Positions 19,175-26,249 of a stretch of DNA of 32,156 nucleotides are shown here, one piece after another. The notes below the pieces were generated by a model that saw only the letters and a list, made by a program, of their open reading frames with translations, made no database searches and was not told the DNA's origin. This DNA comes from an uncultured Clostridia bacterium (GTDB taxonomy: Bacteria; Bacillota; Clostridia; Christensenellales; DTU072), in the NCBI GenBank assembly GCA_944372665.1, contig CALVZV010000016.1:1-32156 (forward strand), read 5' to 3'. The translations under genes and the position numbers were made by a program. Every line of letters starts with the position of its first letter. Position 1 is the first letter of the stretch.

Positions 19175-19773
19175 TAGCGGTAGTCGATTACGGCGTAGGC
19201 AATCTTTTCAGTCTGACGGCTTCGCTGAAAAGCCTGGGTATCGACGCGATAGTGACGGGCAAAAAGTCCGTAATCGCGGCGGCGGACAAAATCATTCTTC
19301 CGGGCGTAGGCGCGTTCGGCGACGCCAAAAAACTTTTGGACGAAAACGGACTTACCGGATTCCTGGTTTCCGAGGCGCGTTCGGGCAAGCCTTTTTTGGG
19401 TATATGTCTCGGCATGCAGCTGCTGCACGAGGAAAGCTCCGAATACGGCGTTCACGCGGGGCTGGGGCTCATCCCGGGGAAAGTGCGTTCGCTGGCAGAA
19501 GATACGTCGGGTCTCAAAGTTCCCGCGATGGGCTGGAACGCTCTTAAAATAGACAAGGAATGCCCGCTTTTAAAGTATATAAGCGACGGCGACTACGTCT
19601 ATTACGTTCACTCTTACTATGTTCCGGCGGGAGAATACACCGCGGCGCATTCCGAATACGGCGCGGCGGTCTCGGGCGTTACCTGGAACGGCAATGTGTT
19701 CGGTACCCAGTTCCACCCCGAAAAATCGGGCGTCAAGGGGCTGAAGATATTACAAGCGTTCGAGGAATTGTGA
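19171..19773 (+). CDS. hisH: Imidazole glycerol phosphate synthase, glutaminase subunit
   Basis: HisH releases ammonia from glutamine for HisF. The 200-residue class I amidotransferase has nucleophile Cys79 in GICLGMQ and His182/Glu184 in FHPEKS. The N terminus IAVVDYGVGNLFS is typical. AAAGGAG precedes the ATG, which overlaps the hisB stop as ATGA. It works as a heterodimer with the HisF encoded two genes on. Confidence 0.96.
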   Translation: MIAVVDYGVGNLFSLTASLKSLGIDAIVTGKKSVIAAADKIILPGVGAFGDAKKLLDENGLTGFLVSEARSGKPFLGICLGMQLLHEESSEYGVHAGLGLIPGKVRSLAEDTSGLKVPAMGWNALKIDKECPLLKYISDGDYVYYVHSYYVPAGEYTAAHSEYGAAVSGVTWNGNVFGTQFHPEKSGVKGLKILQAFEEL

Positions 19774-19774
19774 T

Positions 19775-20500
19775 ATGGAGATTTTTCCCGCTATAGATTT
19801 GATGTCGCGCGCCGCGGTCAGACTGACCAAAGGCGAATTCTCTTCTAAGAAAGTGTATTCTTCAGACCCCGTGGAAGTCATGCTTTCTTTTAAAGCGGAG
19901 GGCGCGAGACATCTCCACGTCGTCGATCTCGACGGCGCGAGAACGGGCGACAACCAAAATTTCGACGTTGTTAAAGACTTATGCGCCGCGGGCGCTCCGG
20001 ACCTCGAGATCGGCGGCGGCATACGCGACATGCGCCGCGCCGAAAAATATCTTTCGCTCGGCGTTAACCGAATTATTCTCGGCACTGCGGCGGTGGAGGA
20101 CGAGGCGTTTCTGACGGCGGCGGTAAAGGAATGGGGCTGCCGCATCGCCGTGGGAGTGGACGTTCTGGACGGATTTGTAAGAACGCGCGGCTGGGAAACG
20201 GACAGCAGACTGGACGGCTTCGAGTTTGTCAAAAGGATGCGCGGCGCCGGCGTAGGCAGGGTAATATACACCGACATTTCACGCGACGGAGCGCTCTCGG
20301 GTCCCGCGGCGGAAACGTACGAAAGACTTGCCGGGATCGGCGGTATAGAGATAGTGGCGTCGGGAGGAGTAGGCAAAGCGGAGGATATCTCAGCTTTGCG
20401 CAAAACCGGCGTTTACGGCGCGATAGTCGGCAAGGCGATTTACGAAAACAGAGTTACGGTATCCGAAGCCGTAAGATTGGGAGACGGATATGATAGCTAA
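19775..20500 (+). CDS. hisA: ProFAR isomerase
   Basis: HisA isomerises ProFAR to PRFAR in a TIM barrel. The 241-residue protein begins MEIFPAIDL with the catalytic Asp, and carries GGGIR, GVDVLDG and YTDISRDG, the last with the second catalytic Asp. It starts one base after the hisH stop, with GAGGA just upstream, and overlaps hisF by 11 bases. No tryptophan-branch (PriA) evidence is visible. Confidence 0.95.
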   Translation: MEIFPAIDLMSRAAVRLTKGEFSSKKVYSSDPVEVMLSFKAEGARHLHVVDLDGARTGDNQNFDVVKDLCAAGAPDLEIGGGIRDMRRAEKYLSLGVNRIILGTAAVEDEAFLTAAVKEWGCRIAVGVDVLDGFVRTRGWETDSRLDGFEFVKRMRGAGVGRVIYTDISRDGALSGPAAETYERLAGIGGIEIVASGGVGKAEDISALRKTGVYGAIVGKAIYENRVTVSEAVRLGDGYDS

Positions 20501-21248
20501 AAGGATAATTCCCTGTCTGGACGTCAGAGACGGCAGGGTAGTGAAAGGTACTAATTTCCAAAACATAAAAGACGTCGAAAGTCCCGTGGAGCTGGCTAGG
20601 AGATATAACGCGGAGAACGCCGACGAGCTGGTGTTTTACGACATCACGGCTTCCAGCGAGGGCAGAAAACTGTTCACCGAGGTGCTTCGTTCGGTGGCGG
20701 AGGAGATCTTTATTCCGCTGACCGTAGGAGGCGGAATAAATACGGTAGAGGATTTCGATCGCGTTCTGAAAAGCGGCGCGGACAAGGTCTCCGTCAATTC
20801 GGGCGCTATACGTGATCCGTCCGTAATTGCCGCAGCGGCGAAAAAATACGGCAATCAGTGCGTGGTGCTTTCGATGGACGTCAAGCGCGTTGACGGCAGA
20901 TTCACTGTATTCGCAAAGGGAGCGCGCGAAAATACCGGCATGGACGCCGTGGAATGGGCGCGCCGCGGCGAGAAGCTGGGCGCGGGCGAAATAGTGCTCA
21001 ACAGTATCGACACCGACGGCGTAAAGCGCGGCTTCGACACCGAGATGCTGGACGCGATATGTTCCGCCGTCAATATCCCCGTAGTGGCTTCGGGCGGCGC
21101 GGGCAGGATAGAAGATTTTACCGAGCTGTTCGAAAAGGTGCCTCGCGCGGACGCGGCGCTTGCCGCCAGCATCTTCCATTTCGGCGAGGTATCCATTTAC
21201 GACATAAAACAAAGGCTCCGTTCTCGGGGCGTGGAGGTCAGAATATGA
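20490..21248 (+). CDS. hisF: Imidazole glycerol phosphate synthase, cyclase subunit
   Basis: HisF closes the imidazole ring using ammonia from HisH, releasing AICAR to purine synthesis. The 252-residue TIM barrel has [15 protein letters not shown] with the catalytic Asp near residue 11, [14 protein letters not shown], and SMDVKRVDG with the second Asp near residue 130. The length is standard. It overlaps hisA at its start and hisIE by four bases at its end. Confidence 0.96.
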   Translation: MIAKRIIPCLDVRDGRVVKGTNFQNIKDVESPVELARRYNAENADELVFYDITASSEGRKLFTEVLRSVAEEIFIPLTVGGGINTVEDFDRVLKSGADKVSVNSGAIRDPSVIAAAAKKYGNQCVVLSMDVKRVDGRFTVFAKGARENTGMDAVEWARRGEKLGAGEIVLNSIDTDGVKRGFDTEMLDAICSAVNIPVVASGGAGRIEDFTELFEKVPRADAALAASIFHFGEVSIYDIKQRLRSRGVEVRI

Positions 21249-21901
21249 ACGACAGCTGCAATTTCGATATTTCTAAAGTAAAGTTCGACGAAAAAGGGCT
21301 TGTGCCGTGCGTGGTGCAGGACTATTATTCCAAACAGGTGCTGATGCTTGCGTACATGAACGAAGAAAGCCTTAAGCGCACTCTGGAAAAGGGGGTCACC
21401 TGTTTTTACAGCCGTTCGCGCAAGAGCCTGTGGACTAAGGGAGAGACCAGCGGCAACTACCAGCACGTGGTGGAAATGCGCGTCGACTGCGACGGCGACA
21501 GCCTGGTAGCCGAGGTCATAAAGGACGGGCCGGCCTGCCACACGGGCAACGAAAGCTGTTTTTACCGCACTCTGTTCGTCGGCGAGAACATGAAACCTTT
21601 TTCGATAGAAGGTCTGTACGAACTTATCGAAGGCAGAAAGTCCGATCCCAAGGAAGGCAGCTACACGACCTATCTTTTCAACAGGGGTATAGACAAGATA
21701 CTGAAGAAAGTGGGCGAGGAATCCACCGAGGTCATCATAGAAGGCAAGGCGGGCAACCGCGAAGCGGCGATATACGAGCTTGCCGATCTATACTACCACG
21801 CCATGGTGATGATGGTGGAAATGGGCATAGAGCCGAAGGACGTTTTCGCGGAGCTGGCGTCGAGGCACGTCATAGACAAAAAAATAAAGCAGGGCGGCTG
21901 A
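21245..21901 (+). CDS. hisIE: Bifunctional PRA-CH / PRA-PH
   Basis: This 218-residue fusion performs steps two and three of histidine synthesis. The HisI half (about 1-115) has the zinc site DCDGDS followed by [12 protein letters not shown], and TSGNYQHV. The HisE half (about 118-218) has the nucleotide-pyrophosphatase helices with [14 protein letters not shown] and YELADLYYH. The true start is ATG 21245, overlapping the hisF stop; the upstream open frame lies inside hisF. It is the last his gene. No histidinol-phosphate phosphatase accompanies it. Confidence 0.95.
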   Translation: MNDSCNFDISKVKFDEKGLVPCVVQDYYSKQVLMLAYMNEESLKRTLEKGVTCFYSRSRKSLWTKGETSGNYQHVVEMRVDCDGDSLVAEVIKDGPACHTGNESCFYRTLFVGENMKPFSIEGLYELIEGRKSDPKEGSYTTYLFNRGIDKILKKVGEESTEVIIEGKAGNREAAIYELADLYYHAMVMMVEMGIEPKDVFAELASRHVIDKKIKQGG

Positions 21902-21946
21902 CGCCGAAAAATCCGCATTTCGTTCGAAAACGGAGACGTATAAATT

Positions 21947-21974
21947 TTCGCTTGCATAGCAAGCGAATTTTTTT
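21947..21974 (+). terminator. Rho-independent terminator of the his operon
   Basis: TTCGCTTGC and GCAAGCGAA pair across an ATA loop and run into seven T residues, 46 bases after the hisIE stop. Confidence 0.9.
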
Positions 21975-22007
21975 GTTCGGGTTACTTTTTTATACCCGCC
22001 GAAACGC

Positions 22008-22035
22008 TTGCATTTTTTTCTTGCGGTGATAAACT
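22008..22035 (+). promoter_or_regulatory. Candidate promoter of nrdG
   Basis: TTGCAT (22008-22013), a 16-base spacer and TAAACT (22030-22035) preceded by TGA form a plausible extended -10 promoter. TATATT at 22035-22040 is an alternative -10 but lacks a well-placed -35. Either choice puts the start within a few bases of the nrdG ATG. No NrdR box is seen here. Confidence 0.45.
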
Positions 22036-22044
22036 ATATTAGGT

Positions 22045-22728
22045 ATGTTGCTGAAAGGTCTCAACAAACTTACGCTGCTGGATTTCCCGGACAGGATAGC
22101 GTGCATAGTGTTTACGGGCGGATGCGATTTCCGCTGTCCGTTCTGTCACAACGCCGCCTTGGTTACCGATTTCGACGACGGAGTCGTGGACGAGGAGGAA
22201 TTTTTCGCTTTCCTTAAAGCCAGAAAAGGCAGGCTGGACGGTGTGGCTATAACGGGCGGCGAACCGCTGTTGCAGCCCGACATCGTGCCTTTTATATATA
22301 GGATCAGAGATGCGGGCTACGCGGTCAAGCTGGATACCAACGGCTACCACCCCGACAAGCTGAAAACGCTGCTGGACGCCGGCGCCCTCGATTATGTGGC
22401 GATGGATATAAAAAACTCGCCCGAAAAGTACGCCGCGACTGCGGGGTTAAAGGAACTCGACTTTTCGCTCATACTGCGTTCCAAGGATCTGATAATGAGT
22501 TCGGCTCCCGATTACGAATTCAGGACTACGGTGGTAAAGGAGTTTCACTGCCGCGAGGATTTTTACGGCATCGGCGACACGGTGAAGGGCGCCAAAGTGC
22601 ATTATCTGCAGCGCTTCCGCGACGAGGGCGGCAACATAGCCGCGGGCTTGAGCGCACCCTCTGAACAGGAATTGAACGAATATGCGCTAATACTCTCAGA
22701 TTTCGTCGAAAGTGTGCATATACGTTGA
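22045..22728 (+). CDS. nrdG: Anaerobic ribonucleotide reductase activating enzyme (radical SAM)
   Basis: NrdG uses a [4Fe-4S] cluster and S-adenosylmethionine to place the glycyl radical on NrdD. The 227-residue protein has cluster cysteines Cys27, Cys31 and Cys34 in GGCDFRCPFCHN, followed by the SAM-binding ITGGEPLLQ. The N terminus LLKGLNKLTLLDFPD matches the longer NrdG2-type activases common in Clostridia and archaea. No clear Shine-Dalgarno sequence precedes ATG 22045, and the candidate promoter nearly abuts it. The gene sits directly before nrdD, separated by a promoter with NrdR boxes. Confidence 0.9.
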   Translation: MLLKGLNKLTLLDFPDRIACIVFTGGCDFRCPFCHNAALVTDFDDGVVDEEEFFAFLKARKGRLDGVAITGGEPLLQPDIVPFIYRIRDAGYAVKLDTNGYHPDKLKTLLDAGALDYVAMDIKNSPEKYAATAGLKELDFSLILRSKDLIMSSAPDYEFRTTVVKEFHCREDFYGIGDTVKGAKVHYLQRFRDEGGNIAAGLSAPSEQELNEYALILSDFVESVHIR

Positions 22729-22736
22729 TTTTCAGG

Positions 22737-22752
22737 ACACAATATATAGTGT
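22737..22752 (+). promoter_or_regulatory. NrdR box 1
   Basis: ACACAATATATAGTGT closely fits the palindromic NrdR consensus (acaCwAtATaTwGtgt). It lies eight bases after the nrdG stop. NrdR is the nucleotide-sensing repressor of ribonucleotide reductase genes; the nrdR gene is not in this window. Confidence 0.92.
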
Positions 22753-22778
22753 CGCATTCAAAACATTTTTTAAATTGA

Positions 22779-22794
22779 CCACAATATATTGTAA
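22779..22794 (+). promoter_or_regulatory. NrdR box 2
   Basis: CCACAATATATTGTAA matches the NrdR core with weaker outer bases. It starts exactly 42 bases after box 1, about four helical turns, so both sites face the same side of the DNA. It ends six bases before the -35 of the nrdD promoter. Confidence 0.88.
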
Positions 22795-22800
22795 AAGGGG

Positions 22801-22829
22801 TTGACATTCCCGAAAGCATATAATACAAT
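22801..22829 (+). promoter_or_regulatory. Promoter of nrdD
   Basis: A perfect TTGACA (22801-22806), a 17-base spacer and TACAAT (22824-22829) predict a start near 22836. The TATAAT at 22819-22824 is only 12 bases from the -35 and is less likely. A start near 22836 excludes GTG 22832 as initiation codon. Confidence 0.8.
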
Positions 22830-22858
22830 ATGTGAGTACGGAATTTACGGAGGAAGCT

Positions 22859-25219
22859 ATGTATAGAGTAGTCAACAGAGAAGGCAAAGTCGTCGAGTTC
22901 AATATCGACAAAATCATCGCCGCGATGGCAAAGGCGTTCGATTCGCTGGACAAGATGTACAACAGGAGCACGCTGGAGCTTTTGGCGCTTCGCGTTACCG
23001 CGGACTTCAATCCCAAGATCAAGGACGCGATGATAACCGTCGAGGATATCCAGGACTCCGTCGAAACCGTTTTGATCCAGGCGGGTTATGCCGACGTCGC
23101 CAAAGCGTACATTCTTTACAGAAAGCAGCGCGAAAAGGCGCGTAACGTCAAAGGCACCCTTCTCGACTACAAACAGGTCATCGACAATTATCTTAAGGTA
23201 AGCGACTGGCGCGTAAAGGAAAACAGTACCGTGACCTATTCCGTGGGAGGACTGATCCTTTCCAACTCCGGCGCCATAACCGCGAACTACTGGCTCAGCG
23301 AAGTGTACGACGAGGAGATCGCCAGCGCGCACAGAAAGGCTGACATACATCTCCACGATCTGTCGATGCTGACCGGTTACTGCGCGGGCTGGTCGCTCAA
23401 GCAGCTTATCCAGGAAGGTCTCGGCGGCGTTCCCGGCAAGATCACTTCCTCTCCCGCCAAGCACCTTGCCACGCTTTGCAACCAGATGGTGAACTTTCTG
23501 GGCATAATGCAGAACGAATGGGCGGGCGCACAGGCGTTCAGCTCTTTCGATACGTACCTCGCTCCGTTCGTCAAGGTCGACAACCTCAGTTATTACGAGG
23601 TCAAAAAAGCCATTCAGAGCTTCGTTTACGGCGTAAACATTCCCAGCCGCTGGGGCACCCAGGCACCGTTTTCGAACATAACTCTGGACTGGACCGTGCC
23701 CAACGACCTCGCCGAACTGAACGCGATAGTCGGCGGCAAGGAGATGGACTTCAAGTATAAGGACTGCAAAAAGGAAATGGATATGATAAACAAAGCGTTT
23801 ATCGAGACCATGATCGAAGGCGACGCCAACGGCAGGGGCTTCCAGTATCCCATTCCCACGTATTCCATTACCAAGGACTTTGACTGGACCGAGACCGAAA
23901 ACAACAAGCTGCTGTTCGAAATGACGGCAAAATACGGCACTCCGTATTTCTCCAACTATATCAATTCCGACATGCAGCCCAGCGATATCCGCAGTATGTG
24001 CTGCAGGCTGCGCCTCGACCTCAGAGAGCTCAGGAAAAAATCGGGCGGCTTCTTCGGTTCGGGCGAATCGACGGGCTCCATCGGCGTCGTCACCATCAAT
24101 ATGCCCAGGATCGGGTATCTTGCCAAGGACGAGCGCGACTTTTACGCACGCCTCGATAAGATGATGGATATTTCGGCGCGTTCGCTGAAGGTAAAGCGCG
24201 AAGTCATATCCAAGCTTCTGGAAAACGGGCTGTTCCCGTACACCAAGAGATATCTTTCCACCCTCGACAACCATTTCTCCACGATAGGTCTGGTCGGTAT
24301 GAACGAGTGCTGCCTGAACGCCAAATGGCTGAGGAAGGACCTCACCCACGCCGAGGCTCAGAAGTTCACCGTCGACGTGCTGAACCACATGAGGGAAAGA
24401 TTAAGCGATTATCAGGTCAAATACGGAGACCTGTATAACCTCGAAGCCACTCCCGCGGAGTCTACCAGCTACCGCCTCGCCAAGCACGACGTGGCGCAGT
24501 ACCCCGACATAGTCACCGCGGCGAAGAAGGGCGAAACTCCTTATTACACTAACTCGTCGCATCTGCCCGTAGGATATACCGAGGACATATTCGGAGCGCT
24601 TGACGTTCAGGACGAGCTGCAGACGCTTTACACTTCGGGCACGGTATTCCACGCCTTCCTGGGCGAAAGGCTGCCCGGCTGGAAATCGGCTCAGTCTCTG
24701 GTCAGGAAGATCGCCGAAAATTACAGGCTGCCGTACTATACCTTAAGCCCGACGTATTCGGTGTGCAAGGATCACGGATATATCGCTGGCGAAGTTTATG
24801 AATGCCCCACCTGCGGAAAGAAGACAGAGGTTTATTCCAGGATCACCGGCTACTACCGTCCCGTACAGAACTGGAACGACGGCAAGGCGCAGGAATTCAA
24901 GGACAGAAAGGTATACGACGTCGAAACCTACAACACGCCCAGAAAGCATACTGCTTGCGCGTGCGGTTCCGAACCCGACGTCGATCAATGGACGGCAGGC
25001 GAACCGGTGCTGTATACCACGGCTACATGCCCCAACTGCAAAATGGTGAAGATGCTTCTGGACAAAGCGCACATGCCCTATAAAGTAGTGGTCGCGGAAG
25101 AGGACAAGGACGCGTTCATCAAAAACAACGTAAAACAGGCGCCCACGCTCATAGTGCCCACGGGCGAGAGATACGAAAACGCTTCCAACATCAAAAAATA
25201 CATCGAGGAACACCGCTGA
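22859..25219 (+). CDS. nrdD: Class III anaerobic ribonucleotide reductase with fused redoxin domain
   Basis: NrdD reduces ribonucleotides without oxygen. The 786-residue protein has an N-terminal ATP-cone (about 1-95), the glycyl-radical barrel with Cys175 (GYCAGWS) and Cys381/Cys382 (SMCCRLRLD), a zinc-type pair Cys649/Cys652, and the glycyl radical site Gly664 in RITGYYRP. After this normal end comes a C-x-C (Cys700, Cys702) and a glutaredoxin/NrdH-like domain (about 715-786) with Cys724-Pro-Asn-Cys727 and an APTLIVP cis-proline segment. The start is ATG 22859, five bases after GGAGG; GTG 22832 lies upstream of the predicted transcription start. The fused redoxin suggests reduction by thiols rather than formate, as known for NrdD2-type enzymes; that is inference. 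Confidence 0.95.
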   Translation: MYRVVNREGKVVEFNIDKIIAAMAKAFDSLDKMYNRSTLELLALRVTADFNPKIKDAMITVEDIQDSVETVLIQAGYADVAKAYILYRKQREKARNVKGTLLDYKQVIDNYLKVSDWRVKENSTVTYSVGGLILSNSGAITANYWLSEVYDEEIASAHRKADIHLHDLSMLTGYCAGWSLKQLIQEGLGGVPGKITSSPAKHLATLCNQMVNFLGIMQNEWAGAQAFSSFDTYLAPFVKVDNLSYYEVKKAIQSFVYGVNIPSRWGTQAPFSNITLDWTVPNDLAELNAIVGGKEMDFKYKDCKKEMDMINKAFIETMIEGDANGRGFQYPIPTYSITKDFDWTETENNKLLFEMTAKYGTPYFSNYINSDMQPSDIRSMCCRLRLDLRELRKKSGGFFGSGESTGSIGVVTINMPRIGYLAKDERDFYARLDKMMDISARSLKVKREVISKLLENGLFPYTKRYLSTLDNHFSTIGLVGMNECCLNAKWLRKDLTHAEAQKFTVDVLNHMRERLSDYQVKYGDLYNLEATPAESTSYRLAKHDVAQYPDIVTAAKKGETPYYTNSSHLPVGYTEDIFGALDVQDELQTLYTSGTVFHAFLGERLPGWKSAQSLVRKIAENYRLPYYTLSPTYSVCKDHGYIAGEVYECPTCGKKTEVYSRITGYYRPVQNWNDGKAQEFKDRKVYDVETYNTPRKHTACACGSEPDVDQWTAGEPVLYTTATCPNCKMVKMLLDKAHMPYKVVVAEEDKDAFIKNNVKQAPTLIVPTGERYENASNIKKYIEEHR

Positions 25220-25231
25220 AACCTATGAAGG

Positions 25232-25253
25232 GCCCGCCAAGGCGGGCTCTTTA
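25232..25253 (+). terminator. Weak terminator or attenuator hairpin between nrdD and trxB
   Basis: GCCCGCC and GGCGGGC pair tightly with only AA between them, so the top pairs must open. It is followed by TCTTT and then A residues, a poor T tract. No promoter is visible before the next gene, so partial read-through into it seems likely. Confidence 0.5.
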
Positions 25254-25279
25254 AAAAACCGAAAGCTCACGGAGAAGAC

Positions 25280-26194
25280 ATGAAAACGTACGACATAATT
25301 ATTATCGGCGCGGGCACCGCGGGAATGACGGCGGCAATATACGCGTTGAGGGGCGGGAAAAAGACGCTGATACTCGAGCGCGAAAACATAGGCGGTCAGA
25401 TAGCGCTGTCACCCAAAGTGCAGAACATCCCCTCGATCTTTGAAATATCGGGCGGGGAATTCGCAGACAGGCTTTTTTCGCAAATCAGCGATCTGGGCGT
25501 CGATTTCGAGCTGGAAGAGGTCCTTAAAATCGAGAAATCGGACAAACTGTTTACCGTGACCACGGACTATAACTCCTATTGTGCGGGCGCGGTGATACTG
25601 GCGTCCGGAGTCAGGCACCGCAAGCTGAACGTCCCCGGAGAGGAAAAGTTTTTGGGTAAAGGCGTATATTACTGTGCGCTGTGCGACGGCGCTTTTTATA
25701 CCGGCAGGGACGTGACTTTGGTGGGCGACGGCAATACCGCGCTGCAGTACGCGCTGCTGCTTTCCGACTTAGCTTCCGAACTGACCGTGGTCACGATGTT
25801 CGATAAATTCTTCGGAGAAAAGGCGCTTGAAAACGCCTTGCGCGCCAAGGACAACGTCAGGATCATTTCCGATTACGTGGCGGCGGAAATACTGGGCGGC
25901 GACGTGTTTACGGGCGTGCGCTTCAAAAAAACCAAAGGCGATGAGACGTTCGAGCATAAGACCTCGGCGCTGTTCGTGGCTATAGGACAGGTCGCGGACG
26001 ACGCTTTGTATAAGGATCTGGTCGAAACGGACGCGCAGGGCTTTATAGTGACCGACGATATGATGCGCACGAATGTTCCAGGACTGTACGCCGCGGGCGA
26101 CTGCCGCGTCAAGAACGTCAGACAGCTGACTACGGCGGCTTCCGACGGCGCGGTCGCCGCCACCGACGCGCTGGCGTACCTTGCCACGATATGA
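25280..26194 (+). CDS. trxB: Thioredoxin-reductase-like flavoprotein, NADPH motif missing
   Basis: This 304-residue protein has the low-molecular-weight thioredoxin reductase layout: FAD motif GAGTAGMTAA near residue 10, redox pair Cys132-Ala-Leu-Cys135 followed by DGAF, and C-terminal FAD segment AAGDCRVKNVRQLTTAASDGA. The nucleotide domain keeps GxGxxA as GDGNTA, but the HRRxxxR motif that binds the NADPH 2'-phosphate reads TMFDKFF (172-178). It may therefore use NADH or another donor such as ferredoxin; pyridine-nucleotide-independent relatives are known in clostridia. GGAGA precedes the ATG. Placed just after nrdD, it could recharge the fused redoxin domain. Confidence 0.9.
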   Translation: MKTYDIIIIGAGTAGMTAAIYALRGGKKTLILERENIGGQIALSPKVQNIPSIFEISGGEFADRLFSQISDLGVDFELEEVLKIEKSDKLFTVTTDYNSYCAGAVILASGVRHRKLNVPGEEKFLGKGVYYCALCDGAFYTGRDVTLVGDGNTALQYALLLSDLASELTVVTMFDKFFGEKALENALRAKDNVRIISDYVAAEILGGDVFTGVRFKKTKGDETFEHKTSALFVAIGQVADDALYKDLVETDAQGFIVTDDMMRTNVPGLYAAGDCRVKNVRQLTTAASDGAVAATDALAYLATI

Positions 26195-26214
26195 TACGTT
26201 GATACAAAATACTT

Positions 26215-26243
26215 AAAGGCTTCCGCGTACGGAAGCCTTTTTT
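26215..26243. terminator. Bidirectional terminator between trxB and catalase
   Basis: AAAGGCTTCCG and CGGAAGCCTTT pair across CGTA. T residues follow on the plus strand, and the minus strand reads a shorter, interrupted T-rich tail. It lies between the convergent ends of trxB and the catalase gene. Confidence 0.88.
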
Positions 26244-26249
26244 GTATTT

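Noticed and set aside
21949..22013. Direct repeat CGCTTGCAT (21949-21957 and 22005-22013)
   Set aside because: One copy is part of the terminator stem and the other holds the candidate -35; two nine-base copies in AT-rich spacer are weak evidence of anything more.
22832..22858. GTG start for nrdD
   Set aside because: It precedes the predicted transcription start and has no ribosome site; ATG 22859 follows GGAGG at five bases.
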